Part shown: positions 43,889-53,084 of the stretch, piece by piece
How positions within the stretch are numbered: position 1 is the first letter of the stretch
Layout: the number at the start of each line of letters is the position of its first letter
Assembly (NCBI RefSeq): GCF_002794355.1
Contig: NZ_PGOI01000008.1
Location: forward strand, 682,001 to 746,000
Direction: 5' to 3'
Length of the DNA: 64,000 nucleotides
Source of the DNA: Pseudorhodobacter sp. MZDSW-24AT
Lineage (GTDB): Bacteria > Pseudomonadota > Alphaproteobacteria > Rhodobacterales > Rhodobacteraceae
The notes under the pieces: generated by a model
Seen by the model: the letters and a program-made list of their open reading frames with translations, nothing else
Told to the model about the DNA's origin: nothing
The model's database searches: none
Translations under genes and position numbers: made by a program

Positions 43889-45724
43889 TCAGATGTCAGG
43901 GGTGCCGGTCAGCGCCAACACGGTTTTCCAATCGTGCCGCTGGCCTGTGACCTTGGCAAGATGCGCAAGTGCGGCCTCTGGGTCCAGCACCGAAAGGGGT
44001 GTGCCTGCCGCGCACCAACACAGCAGCACGCTTGTGCCCGCTTCGATGCGCCCCAGCAGCTGCGGCACCCAAACACACGCATGACCCAAATTTGTATTCG
44101 CCTCCGGTGCGTGAATGCGCGCAGCCCGGGTGCCGCCCAGATCAACGATCTGGCTCGTCGCGCTGTTGCCGACGCAGGCAGAGCCTTGCGTCAAGCTCTG
44201 GTGATCGGAAGTGCCATCATGGCGTGGAAGCGCAAAGCCGCCTTCGACCGTGTCAAGCGAAACAGGGGAGGTGATGACATGCCGGCGCAGGTGTCCGCCG
44301 CACCATGGCACCAGCCACGTCTCGACTCTGACATCGTCATAGGGCCACCAAACCGCATACACGGCTTGGGCCGACAGCTTGGCCGAATGACAGCCCCGCC
44401 GGGCCGTCCACGATCGCCCGTCACCTTGCACCCCCAAGGCGCTGTCCAGCGCGGCAACGTTCAAGGTCGCCCCCTTCCCCTCGACGCTGAACGGAAAGCG
44501 GGTCGAATAGGCAAACTTTGCGTATTTCTCGGCACCATGACGAAAAACCGCTGCCTCCTGCCCCGCAGCCAGCGCCACTGTCTGATCTGGCAGGCGCTGC
44601 AACAGAAATCCGGGAGCCGCCTGTGCCTCTGGCAAGGCTGGCGGCAGCGGCAGGCCGTCTGCGCTCCAGAACGGATGATCCACCGGCAAGGCCAAAGGTA
44701 GAAATGCCTTCAACGTCCAATAGGGCGAGCAGGCCGAATTGTAATCTTCCCCGATGAACGGGCTGGGATAGCCATAGCCCACCGACAGAACGCCATCCCT
44801 GTCTGCGATAGGCTGGCGGCACCAATGATTGAGATGCCGCAGCACAAGGCCCCTCAACACGCCCCATGGCAGCACGGGCACATCGCGTTCTGCCAAAGCA
44901 TATGCCCCAAAGAACGCCGCCATGCCAAAGCGATATGTCATCGAACGACCATAGGCCAGACCACGCCCTTCGGCATCGAACCACGCCGCGAACTGGGGCG
45001 CGAAAAGCCGCGCGCGGGTCAAAGCCTCTTCGGTGCCGGGTTCGCTGGCATAGCGGTGCAGCAAAAGCGCATAGGTATGAAAGGCAAAGCCTGTGTAATG
45101 GTCGACGCGGCGGCCCGGCCCATCCCGATACCACCCCTCTCGCAGATACAGCGCCTCCAACGCAGCGCGATAGCCATCGCCTCCGGCGTCGGGCACAGTC
45201 TCGCCCACCTGTCGCAGTCCTGCCTCAACCAGCAATCGGAAATACATCCAGTTGTTGGCAGAGTGCTCCTGTGCGCAGGCGTGCCGAAGATAGCGGGCAA
45301 CAAGGCGTTTGGCCTCTGGCGCAAGAGGCTGCCAGATACGGTCCGGCACCGCGAGCAAGGCAAAGCCCACGGCGGCCATCTCAACCAACCGCTGATCCTT
45401 TGTGCCGGGCCAGCCCCAGAATTCCGGGTGCTCCGGGTCGCAGCCATGGGCCAGACCTTGGCGAAGCCTATCCCAGTCCAGCACGTCAAACCCACCCATC
45501 GCGGCCGGAACGCCCCCCCAAAGACGGCGGGCGAACCCCTCCAAGCCGATGGCGGCACGGTCAAACGCCGCGCCAGCGGCAGACAACTCAACGCGCGCGC
45601 CACCCGGGCTCAGGTAGGCCTCCAAAGGCGCCAACAACCGGCACAGCGCCGCCGCCATATCGGCGCGCGTCTCGATCACCATTCCGGCCAGCGGATTCCA
45701 CCCAAGGCCCGTCCGCGGTGTCAT
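43889..45724 (-). CDS. DUF2264 domain protein
   Basis: A 611-residue cytoplasmic protein. The N-terminal two-thirds match the DUF2264 family, with an (alpha/alpha)-barrel-like pattern: FWGWPGTKDQRLVEMAAVG, HSANNWMYFRLLVEAGLR, GPGRRVDHYTGFAFHTYALLL and GRSMTYRFGMAAFFGAYAL. The C-terminal third is beta-rich. DUF2264 proteins are found in polysaccharide-utilisation loci, with an unknown but probably hydrolytic or lyase-like role. The start at 45724 overlaps the TRAP permease stop (ATGA), and the longer open frame is antisense-like. It belongs to the TRAP/GH88 cluster. Confidence 0.87.
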   Translation of the reverse strand: MTPRTGLGWNPLAGMVIETRADMAAALCRLLAPLEAYLSPGGARVELSAAGAAFDRAAIGLEGFARRLWGGVPAAMGGFDVLDWDRLRQGLAHGCDPEHPEFWGWPGTKDQRLVEMAAVGFALLAVPDRIWQPLAPEAKRLVARYLRHACAQEHSANNWMYFRLLVEAGLRQVGETVPDAGGDGYRAALEALYLREGWYRDGPGRRVDHYTGFAFHTYALLLHRYASEPGTEEALTRARLFAPQFAAWFDAEGRGLAYGRSMTYRFGMAAFFGAYALAERDVPVLPWGVLRGLVLRHLNHWCRQPIADRDGVLSVGYGYPSPFIGEDYNSACSPYWTLKAFLPLALPVDHPFWSADGLPLPPALPEAQAAPGFLLQRLPDQTVALAAGQEAAVFRHGAEKYAKFAYSTRFPFSVEGKGATLNVAALDSALGVQGDGRSWTARRGCHSAKLSAQAVYAVWWPYDDVRVETWLVPWCGGHLRRHVITSPVSLDTVEGGFALPRHDGTSDHQSLTQGSACVGNSATSQIVDLGGTRAARIHAPEANTNLGHACVWVPQLLGRIEAGTSVLLCWCAAGTPLSVLDPEAALAHLAKVTGQRHDWKTVLALTGTPDI

Positions 45725-47634
45725 AGGCCGAAAAACCGCGGGATCGCCAAGGATAGCGCCGGAACATAGGTGATGAGGAGCAGGCCCGCGATCTGCAGCA
45801 TGAAAATCGGGATCAGCGGCCGGGTCACCGCGCCGATCTTTTCGCCACTGATCGCGCAGGACACGAAAAGCACGGTCCCCACCGGCGGCGTGACAATGCC
45901 CATCGCCAGATTGTAGACCATGATGATCCCGAAATGCACCGGATCGACGCCAAGCTCGGTCACGATCGGATAGAAGATCGGCGTGAAGATCAGCATCGCA
46001 GGCGCCATGTCCATCGGAATTCCGACGATCAGCAACACGATGTTGATGACCAGCAGCACCATGATCTTGTTGTCGGCCACAAGGGACAACAGCGAGGCCA
46101 CCGTTTCCGGGATCGAGGCAAAGGTCATCGCCCACATCATCATGGTCGAGCAGGCAATCAGAAACAGGATAGAGCCCGTCATCAAGGCGGTGTCGACAAG
46201 GATCGTATAGAGCCGCGCAAAACTGAGGCTGCGATAGAGAACGCCCAAGACAAGCGCATAGATGACCGCAACCCCCGATCCTTCGATGGCAGTAAATGCG
46301 CCCCCCAAGATGCCCGCGATCACGATCAACACCAACAGCAGGCTCGGCACCGCGCGCAGCAGGATGCGAAGCGCCTCTTTGCGGCTTGGCCGCACCGCTT
46401 CGGCTTCATAGCCGTTGCGTTTCGCATACCACCAAGCCCAGATCATCACCGACCCGCCCATGATCAGCCCGGGAAGGTATCCGGCCATGAACAGCGCAAT
46501 GATCGAGGCGCTGCCCCCCGTGATCAAAGAATACACGATCAACGCGCCCGATGGCGGAATCAGCATGCCAGCCGGGGCGGAAGCCGCATTCACGGCGGTC
46601 GTCATCGCCATGTCATAGCCCTTTTCGCGGGCCACCGGATTGATGATCCCACCAATCGCCGAGGCCGCGGCGATCCCCGAACCAGACAGCGTGCCAAACA
46701 GCATGTTTGCCAAGATATTGGTGTGCCACAGGCTTCCCGGAAACCGCCCGCCCAGCAACATCGCCAGATCGATCAAACGCCGCGCAAGGCCCGTCGCGTT
46801 CATGATGTTTCCGGCCAGAATAAAGAAGGGCAGCGCCAGAAAGCCGAAACTGTCCAAGCCGTTGAACATCGTCTCGCCCACCGTCGGCAGGATGCGGGGC
46901 AGATCGAGCTGAAGGCCCAGCGTCAGCACCCCCGCCATCGCAAGCCCAATGGCAATGGGCGTTCCAAGAACCAGCAACACCGTCGCCACCACGAAAAGGA
47001 CAAGCGTCGAGGTCAATTCCAGATTGCCCGCAACAGCCGCCGCCATCCAGTCCGACCGCCAGATGACCCAGACCAACCCCGAAATCAGCGCCAAGGAAAC
47101 CGCCGCCGCGCCGAAGGGCGCCAGACCAATCCGCTCACCCGCGATGCGGCGTCGGATCACATCACCCTGCGTCAGAAAGATCAGAACGCCACAAATGATG
47201 ATCACCGACAGCAGAATGCCCATGGGCACCCGCAGCATGGGGCTGATCATCGCACCATTCACGGCAATGCTTTTCCAGCCGCCCCAGATGAGAATGCCTC
47301 CGAAAAGGATGTTGATGAGGCTGTTCAAATGCGCCAGCGCCACAGCGCCGCGGGGGGGCAGCATTTCCCCCAACAAAGGCAGGTTCATGTGATAGCTGCC
47401 GAAAAAGCATGCGCCAGCGCCGAAAAGGCCGAGCCAGATCAAGGAGAAGCGCAAGAACTCTTCGCTCATCAGGCTGGGGCTGTTGAACACATAGCGTGCG
47501 CCCACCTGCCATGTGATCGCAGCCACCATCAGCGCCAGCAGCAAGGCCAGCAAAAGATGCGTGATCTTCTGGCCGATCTCGGCAAAAGAACCCGCCGCTT
47601 CGGGTGCCTGAACAGCGGCGAAATGGTCATCCAT
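45721..47634 (-). CDS. TRAP transporter fused permease (DctQ-DctM)
   Basis: A 637-residue fusion. The first about 190 residues are a four-helix DctQ-like small subunit (WQVGARYVFNSPSLMSEEFLRFSLIWLGLFGA is its signature). The rest is a DctM large subunit with about 12 helices and the motifs LPFFILAGNIMNATGLA, GTLSGSGIAAASAIG and VTPPVGTVLF. TRAP transporters use an ion gradient and a periplasmic SBP to import carboxylates. The start at 47634 follows GGAGGAGG. It partners the DctP-like SBP encoded upstream and is coupled to the DUF2264 gene, so it probably imports a uronic-acid-containing sugar. Confidence 0.93.
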   Translation of the reverse strand: MDDHFAAVQAPEAAGSFAEIGQKITHLLLALLLALMVAAITWQVGARYVFNSPSLMSEEFLRFSLIWLGLFGAGACFFGSYHMNLPLLGEMLPPRGAVALAHLNSLINILFGGILIWGGWKSIAVNGAMISPMLRVPMGILLSVIIICGVLIFLTQGDVIRRRIAGERIGLAPFGAAAVSLALISGLVWVIWRSDWMAAAVAGNLELTSTLVLFVVATVLLVLGTPIAIGLAMAGVLTLGLQLDLPRILPTVGETMFNGLDSFGFLALPFFILAGNIMNATGLARRLIDLAMLLGGRFPGSLWHTNILANMLFGTLSGSGIAAASAIGGIINPVAREKGYDMAMTTAVNAASAPAGMLIPPSGALIVYSLITGGSASIIALFMAGYLPGLIMGGSVMIWAWWYAKRNGYEAEAVRPSRKEALRILLRAVPSLLLVLIVIAGILGGAFTAIEGSGVAVIYALVLGVLYRSLSFARLYTILVDTALMTGSILFLIACSTMMMWAMTFASIPETVASLLSLVADNKIMVLLVINIVLLIVGIPMDMAPAMLIFTPIFYPIVTELGVDPVHFGIIMVYNLAMGIVTPPVGTVLFVSCAISGEKIGAVTRPLIPIFMLQIAGLLLITYVPALSLAIPRFFGL

Positions 47635-47661
47635 GCTAATCCTCCTCCTGCAGGATTGCGG

Positions 47662-47705
47662 CCGCCTGCCCTTGGCGGCAGCCGCGCTCGCGTCTGGGCA
47701 GGCGG
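47662..47705 (-). repeat. Intercistronic stem-loop after the TRAP SBP gene
   Basis: CCGCCTGCCC (47662-47671) and GGGCAGGCGG (47696-47705) form a perfect 10-bp stem with a 24-base loop between the dctP- and dctQM-like genes. No T-run follows. Confidence 0.55.
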
Positions 47706-47733
47706 TGAACACGCGTCCCCGCCTGCATGGAAA

Positions 47734-48714
47734 TCACCGCCCCGTCAGGGTGAAGATGGCGTCGATCAAAGGCGCCTTGGCAGGATCGGCACGCGCGGCG
47801 TCATACATCGGTGTCACGGCCGACATGAACGGCGCAAGATCCGTCTCTGTCACCAAGACACCCAGTTCACTGACCGCGAGCGCAAGTTGATCAGCCTCAT
47901 TCTTATCCGCAAAGGCGATCGACTCCAGACTGAGCTTCTCGAACTCCTCACGCAGGATCGCCATATCGGCCTCCCCGACACGGGTGTTGAAGTCCGGCGA
48001 CGTGACGACAAAATCCGTCAACCGGGTGTGGTTGCTGACCAGCGCATGCTTGGCCACCTCGCCGAACTTGGCCACCCAAAGACCCGCGAGCCCTCCCTCG
48101 GCCCCATCCACAACCCCGGCCTGCAGGCCCGAATACAGCTCTCCAAAGGGCAGTGGTGTGGGCACCGCACCAAAAAGCGTGACCATCTCTGTATAGGTCG
48201 GACTTGCAATCGAGCGCAGCTTCAACCCTTGCAATCCCGCGAAATCGGTCACGGGCTTGGTTGTGTAGATCGACCGGAAGCCCGAAGAGATGAAGCCCAG
48301 CACGCTCACATTCTTTGCGGCGGACGCTTCTGACAACGCCGACAGAACCGTGTCATCGGTCATCACTTGGGCATATTCTTCCGACGTGCGGAACATATAG
48401 GGCAGGTTCATCACCCCAACGGCAGGCACCACCGTCTCAAGCGTGCCGGAATTGACCAGCCCGGCATCCAGCACACCGCTTTGGATCTGCTGCAGATACT
48501 GCGCCTGCTCGCCCAGAACGCCGTTGTGGAACATCTGAAACGCCACACGGCCTTCGGTTCTTTCAGCCACGGCGGACGCAAAGCTGGCCAAAAGCTGCCC
48601 AGCCGTGCTGTCTTCGGTGACATTGGTTGCCAGCCGATAGGTGTCGGCATGGATCGCTGTGGTGGTTGCCGCAAAGGCGAGCAAAGCGCCGAAGGCGCGC
48701 GAGCAGATGGTCAT
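47734..48714 (-). CDS. TRAP transporter substrate-binding protein (DctP family)
   Basis: A 326-residue periplasmic binding protein with a signal peptide (MTICSRAFGALLAFAATTTAIHA-D). DctP landmarks are VFQM-like VAFQMFHNGVLG, NLPYMFRTSEEY, and LRSIASPTYTEMVTLFGAVPTPLPFGELYSGLQAGVVDGAEGG-type sequence, in which the arginine near residue 150 would grip the ligand carboxylate. The start at 48714 follows AGGAGGAGG. It heads the operon and diverges from the GH88 gene. The ligand is probably an acidic oligosaccharide or uronate. Confidence 0.92.
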   Translation of the reverse strand: MTICSRAFGALLAFAATTTAIHADTYRLATNVTEDSTAGQLLASFASAVAERTEGRVAFQMFHNGVLGEQAQYLQQIQSGVLDAGLVNSGTLETVVPAVGVMNLPYMFRTSEEYAQVMTDDTVLSALSEASAAKNVSVLGFISSGFRSIYTTKPVTDFAGLQGLKLRSIASPTYTEMVTLFGAVPTPLPFGELYSGLQAGVVDGAEGGLAGLWVAKFGEVAKHALVSNHTRLTDFVVTSPDFNTRVGEADMAILREEFEKLSLESIAFADKNEADQLALAVSELGVLVTETDLAPFMSAVTPMYDAARADPAKAPLIDAIFTLTGR

Positions 48715-48840
48715 CGGGTCCTCCTCCTGAATGCCGCCCCCTCGGCGGCGATCGAAAAGCGCCCCCGCTCCACGGCCAAAAAGCCGACACAGGGGCGCGC
48801 CTTCTTGCTTCATCTGTAGAAGGTCAAAGTCCCGCCGTCA

Positions 48841-48870
48841 AGAAAGTTTCTAAATTGACGAAAGTTTATG
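48841..48870. promoter_or_regulatory. Candidate LacI operator region between TRAP and GH88 genes
   Basis: AGAAAGTTTCT (48841-48851) is an 11-base palindrome, followed by ACGAAAGTTTATG (48858-48870), a second GAAAGTTT copy. A reversed half-site, AACTTTCGTTT, lies before the LacI gene near 50107. The divergent position fits coordinated control by that regulator. Confidence 0.4.
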
Positions 48871-48901
48871 TTAATGCGAAAACATCAGGAAAGGAGTCGC
48901 C

Positions 48902-50086
48902 ATGACACGTTCGCAGCACACCACCTACTTTCTGACGGAAAGCCCGGCGGCCCACCGCCCCGCCTATCAAAGCGCCCTTGGCCGCAGCTTGGATCGCCTC
49001 GACAGTCTGATCGGCATCGCTGGGCTCAGAAATCCCAAGATCGGGCAGATCGGGAATCGATGGGCCTATTGCGACGGCCCGGATTGGGTCATGGGCTTTC
49101 TCTCCGGGCAACTTTGGCTCGCGTATCAACTGACCGGCAATCCTGCTCTGGCGGCCGCAGCACGGGCCCGCCGACCGCAATTCCGCGCTGTCCTCGAAAA
49201 CCGAAAAGCGCGCGATCATGACCTTGGCTTCATGTTCTCGCTGTCCTCGGTCGCAGAGTTTCTCTCGACCGGGGATGAGGTCGCCCGCGCCATGGCGCTA
49301 GACGCCGCACGCTGCCTGCTGGGCCGCTTTCGCGAAGACGGGCAGTATCTTCAAGCATGGAATCCGGTCGGACCGCAAAACCGCAGCCAAGCCAAGTTCG
49401 CAAATGGCCGGATGATCGCGGACACCATTCAAAACCTAGCCCTTTTGCATTGGGCCCACCGCGAAACCGGGGTCACGGATTTCCGCGAGGTGGCCGATCT
49501 GCATGAAGACAGCAGTCTTCGGCATCTGGTGCGCGCAGATGACACCAGCTACCACACCTTTCTTTTCGACCCGGCCACGGGCGAGCCCCTGCGCGGAGAA
49601 ACCCATCAAGGCTATGCCGATGAGTCCAGCTGGGCACGCGGGCAGGCTTGGCTGATCCATGGCTTTGCCAATTGCCACAGATTGACCGGCCGGAAAGCCT
49701 CTCTCGACGCCGCCTGTCGGCTGGCCGCCAAGGCAGAATTGCTGATGGGCGACTCTGCCGTCCCGGTTTGGGATTACGCCCTTCCGGCGGATGGAACGCA
49801 TCCGATCGACAGTTCCGCAGCAGCCATCATGGCCGCAGGCGTTCTTATGCTGGCAGATCTTGTGCCAAAAGCCGAAGCCGCCCGTTGGCGCGCCTTTGGC
49901 CACCGGTTGCTGGATGGCCTGCTGGACCACTGCGATCTGACCCAAACCCCCGGCGCCGAAGGTTTGCTGGCGCATGGCGCAGGCCACGTTCCCGCCGGAC
50001 GCGGCGACGCGATGCTGCCTTACGGTGACTACTATTTCATCGAAGCCCTGATGCGCGCGCAGGGTCACCAGACCTTCTTCTGGTAA
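48902..50086 (+). CDS. Glycoside hydrolase family 88 (unsaturated glucuronyl hydrolase)
   Basis: A 394-residue (alpha/alpha)6-barrel enzyme. It removes the 4,5-unsaturated uronic acid left at the non-reducing end by polysaccharide lyases. The two catalytic-type aspartates are visible at D107 (HDLGFMFSLSS) and D174 (MIADTIQNL). YADESSWARGQAW and LPYGDYYFIEALMR are family-typical. No signal peptide, so it acts in the cytoplasm on imported oligosaccharides. It diverges from the TRAP operon and is followed by the LacI regulator. Confidence 0.92.
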   Translation: MTRSQHTTYFLTESPAAHRPAYQSALGRSLDRLDSLIGIAGLRNPKIGQIGNRWAYCDGPDWVMGFLSGQLWLAYQLTGNPALAAAARARRPQFRAVLENRKARDHDLGFMFSLSSVAEFLSTGDEVARAMALDAARCLLGRFREDGQYLQAWNPVGPQNRSQAKFANGRMIADTIQNLALLHWAHRETGVTDFREVADLHEDSSLRHLVRADDTSYHTFLFDPATGEPLRGETHQGYADESSWARGQAWLIHGFANCHRLTGRKASLDAACRLAAKAELLMGDSAVPVWDYALPADGTHPIDSSAAAIMAAGVLMLADLVPKAEAARWRAFGHRLLDGLLDHCDLTQTPGAEGLLAHGAGHVPAGRGDAMLPYGDYYFIEALMRAQGHQTFFW

Positions 50087-50184
50087 AAACAAGAAAGCAA
50101 AACTTCAACTTTCGTTTCCAACGTCTGGTTTCGTTGTGCTATTCGATCAGACAACCATCGCAGCATGACGAAGGACACAGAAAG

Positions 50185-51198
50185 ATGCAGCCCACCCTGC
50201 CGGCAGAGCCCACGCTCAAAGACATCGCAGATCGCGCGGAAGTCTCCGTGGGCGCGGTCTCCAAGGTGATGAACAACCGGGAAGGTGTCGGCGCCGCCAC
50301 CCGCGACAAGGTGTTGCGCATCGCCGAAGAGCTTGGCTATCGCGGCCGCTCGGGCCGTCAGCAGGGCCGCATCTCGGTCATAACGCTCGAGCGCTACCTT
50401 TCCAACGATGCATTTTATGGCGACGTCCTGACCAGCATCGGCACGGCGGGTGCAGCCTGCGGGATGGAGGTCAGCATGGCCGTCTTCCGGTCGATCGAGG
50501 AAATGCTGCAACCGGGCCAATTGCCGCAAGGTCAGCCACTGCTTCTGGTCGGCGTCGACGATCCGACCCTCGTCGATGCGGTGGTGGCGCTTGGCGTTCC
50601 TGCGGTGATCGTCAATGGCATGGACCCAAGCATGCGCCTCAGCAGCCTCGCCCCGGACTATCTTTATGGAGCGGCGATCGCCACGCGGCACCTGCTGGAC
50701 CTGGGTCACCGTGATATTGTGCACGTCACCCATCCTTGGCGCGAATCTCTGCGTCGCAGACTGGCCGGGTTCCGCGCAGCCCTTGAAGCGGGCGGGCTTG
50801 GTTTTGACCCAGCGCGCCACATCCTTGATCTGAACAGCCCGGGAAACATCAGCCTCTCGGCCCGCGACGTGGTCGGGGAATGGCTGGATGCGGGCCACGC
50901 GCGTCCCTCTGCCTTCTTCTGCGTCAATGATCTTGTCGCGCTTGGTGTGATACAGGCGCTTCAGGCCCGGGGGATCGCCGTCCCGGCGGATGTGTCGGTG
51001 GTCGGCTTTGATGGCCTGACGCTTGGCAGCCTGTCTGCGCCTCCGCTGACCACCATCAGGTCTGATCGGCAGGCGCTCGGGCGCCTTGCTGTCGATATGC
51101 TCACAAACCTGAGCGCAGATCCCACCACCCCCCTTCAGCGGATCAGCGTCGGTGTCGAGCTTCTGGTGAGACGCTCCACGGCAGCGCGAACAGCCTGA
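50185..51198 (+). CDS. LacI family transcriptional regulator of the GH88/TRAP cluster
   Basis: A 337-residue regulator. The helix-turn-helix TLKDIADRAEVSVGAVSKVMNN lies at about residues 10-31, with the sensor domain after a short hinge and the ending TTIRSDRQALGRLAVDML. The start at 50185 gives the usual short leader before the HTH. It follows the GH88 gene by 98 bases on the same strand. GAAAGTTT-type sites before both the cluster promoter and its own gene support local control. The effector is probably an unsaturated uronate or its keto derivative. Confidence 0.9.
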   Translation: MQPTLPAEPTLKDIADRAEVSVGAVSKVMNNREGVGAATRDKVLRIAEELGYRGRSGRQQGRISVITLERYLSNDAFYGDVLTSIGTAGAACGMEVSMAVFRSIEEMLQPGQLPQGQPLLLVGVDDPTLVDAVVALGVPAVIVNGMDPSMRLSSLAPDYLYGAAIATRHLLDLGHRDIVHVTHPWRESLRRRLAGFRAALEAGGLGFDPARHILDLNSPGNISLSARDVVGEWLDAGHARPSAFFCVNDLVALGVIQALQARGIAVPADVSVVGFDGLTLGSLSAPPLTTIRSDRQALGRLAVDMLTNLSADPTTPLQRISVGVELLVRRSTAARTA

Positions 51199-51318
51199 TA
51201 CGACGGCGTCAGCACCACACGCGGCCTCTCTCGCGGCCCGGCCCCGACTTGCCTCTCACCCGCCTCGTCTCGTGGCGGTGACGGCGTCCCTTTCGCGCCA
51301 AACGGCGAGGCGCCACCC

Positions 51319-52218
51319 TCAAGCGGCCAGCGTGGAAAACCCGTCGGGGCCCGCAAGGAAATCAAGGAAACTGCGGGTCTTGGCAGGCAGGTAACTGCGG
51401 TCAGGATAAATCGCCGACAGTGCAACCTTGGGCGCAGGAATATCTGGAAGAAGTCGCTCCAGCCGCCCTTCTGTCAAATGGGCGCGGCACACCGGATGCG
51501 GCATGATCGCGATGCCCATACCCTCTAGGGCGGCCTGAAACAACAACGTCTCGTTGGCACTTTGCAAGATCGGCGTCATCCGGATCTCTGGCGCCTGCGG
51601 GCCCAGCCCCAAGCGCACACGCCCGCCCACGCTGACCGGGCTGTAGGCCAGGAAAGGCGCACCGACCAGATCCGCAGGGCTCTTCGGACGACCGATCTGC
51701 CGTATCAGATCTGGCGACGCCACGATATAGAACGACACCTCCCCCAGACGCCGCGCGATAAGCCCTTCGTCCAAAGCCGGGCTCACGCGCAAGGCGAGGT
51801 CAAAGCCATCGTCCACCAGATTGACCTGCGCGCCACTCAGGTCCAGATCAAAGGTCACCTCTGGATGGCGCATGCGGTAAGCGGCCAGCAGGCGGATGAA
51901 CCCCGGCTCTGCCAGCCAGACCGGCATGCTGATCTTCAGCATACCGCGCGGCTCGACCGTTGATTGCGCAAGCTGCGCCCCCGCCTCGTCCAGCGCATCC
52001 AGCAAAGGGCGCACGACAGCAAGGTAGTGCGCGCCAGCCTCGGTAAGGCTCACGCTGCGGCTGGTTCGGTTCAATAGCCGCGCCCCCACTTCGGCCTCGA
52101 TGTGCTGGACGTGCTTGGTGGTCATCGCCGCCGAAATCTCCATCCGGTCGGCCACAGCGGCAAAGCTTTTCGCCTCGGCCACAGCGGCAAACACCCGAAG
52201 GCTGAGAAGGCTGTCCAT
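51319..52218 (-). CDS. LysR family transcriptional regulator
   Basis: A 299-residue regulator. The N-terminal helix-turn-helix is FAAVAEAKSFAAVADRMEISAAMTTKHVQHIE (about residues 10-41). The effector domain (LKISMPVWL to the end) is of the CrgA/YafC-like group, with DLALRVSPALDEGLIARRLGE. It is convergent with the LacI gene and faces a stretch of about 870 bases without a clear gene, so its target is not obvious. It could control a distant locus or only itself. Confidence 0.9.
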   Translation of the reverse strand: MDSLLSLRVFAAVAEAKSFAAVADRMEISAAMTTKHVQHIEAEVGARLLNRTSRSVSLTEAGAHYLAVVRPLLDALDEAGAQLAQSTVEPRGMLKISMPVWLAEPGFIRLLAAYRMRHPEVTFDLDLSGAQVNLVDDGFDLALRVSPALDEGLIARRLGEVSFYIVASPDLIRQIGRPKSPADLVGAPFLAYSPVSVGGRVRLGLGPQAPEIRMTPILQSANETLLFQAALEGMGIAIMPHPVCRAHLTEGRLERLLPDIPAPKVALSAIYPDRSYLPAKTRSFLDFLAGPDGFSTLAA

Positions 52219-53084
52219 GATGTTCTCCGGATAACTCAGGTCGCTTGGCCGCAGCGAAAGGGTGTCAAAGTGAAAGCAAAGGCGTCAACCTTTCAAATCC
52301 GCGCATGATACTGCCGGTCAAGACAAAGATCATCAACGGCCCAGCAATTGAGGCTTTGCTCCTGCCTCAACGATCGCCGACCCTGATCCGGACACACCTT
52401 TGGTCACAAAAGATCGGGGCCCGTGGCCCATGGCAGGAACGGCGCACAAGATGGCCACGGCTTCACCCTGCCCGCGCCCGTCAACCGTGGCTGGCACCTC
52501 TGCGCAGCCCGGATTGCCCTTGCCGGACCCGACCTGATGGAAGCGCAGCCCCCCCTGCCCGCCGAAGCGGCCGCCAGAATGGGCGCGGTCTGGATGCCGG
52601 AAGTGCAGATTGCGCGGCCCCGCTTCATCGCGATAAGGCAGGTCTCGGGCGTCATCGGCTGACCTTGCCGTCCGCAACGCCAACGGCCTTCCCAAGCGGC
52701 GGACGTGGCCCCGCTTGACCTTGTCGGGCACCAATCTTGACCGCGCTGCGGCCCCCCGAGCTTCGGTCTGGTGCGCCGGGCCGACCCGGGGCCGGGCCTT
52801 GCGCGCGACGCCTCCAAAACCCCTCCAAAGGCTTTCGCCGCTTTGGCGGCAAGCGTGGCCTCTTCGCCTACGCCTTCCGCAAGGAAGAGCCATCGGCGCC
52901 TATGGTCCCGACACGTCGCCAGTGATGACTGACCACGCCCTGACAATAGCGAAAGTTTATATAATCCCAGCGGCGTTCGGAAAACCCTCCCCCCCCGCCT
53001 AGCATGATCAGATGCAAACCGCCTGCGCGCCAAGGTTGAAGCGCACCGTTGCGCAGGGCGCCTGCAATGAGGGAGGGGAAAACA
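52219..53084. other. Long stretch without a recognisable gene
   Basis: These 866 bases lie between the LysR gene and the zinc-type locus. Several overlapping reading frames of 60-190 codons exist on both strands, none with a family-like sequence or convincing start. The region may contain a decayed gene. The right end is A+T-richer and carries TATATAATC at 52958-52966, a likely -10 region for the locus at 53085. Confidence 0.5.

Noticed and set aside
45725-46135. N-terminal extension of the DUF2264 frame by 137 codons
   Set aside because: It overlaps the TRAP permease gene in another frame of the same strand, while the ATG at 45724 couples neatly to the permease stop.
45934-48333. A 799-codon plus-strand open frame over the TRAP genes
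   Set aside because: It is antisense to the fused permease and SBP, and its Arg/His/Gln-rich translation has no domain or signal.
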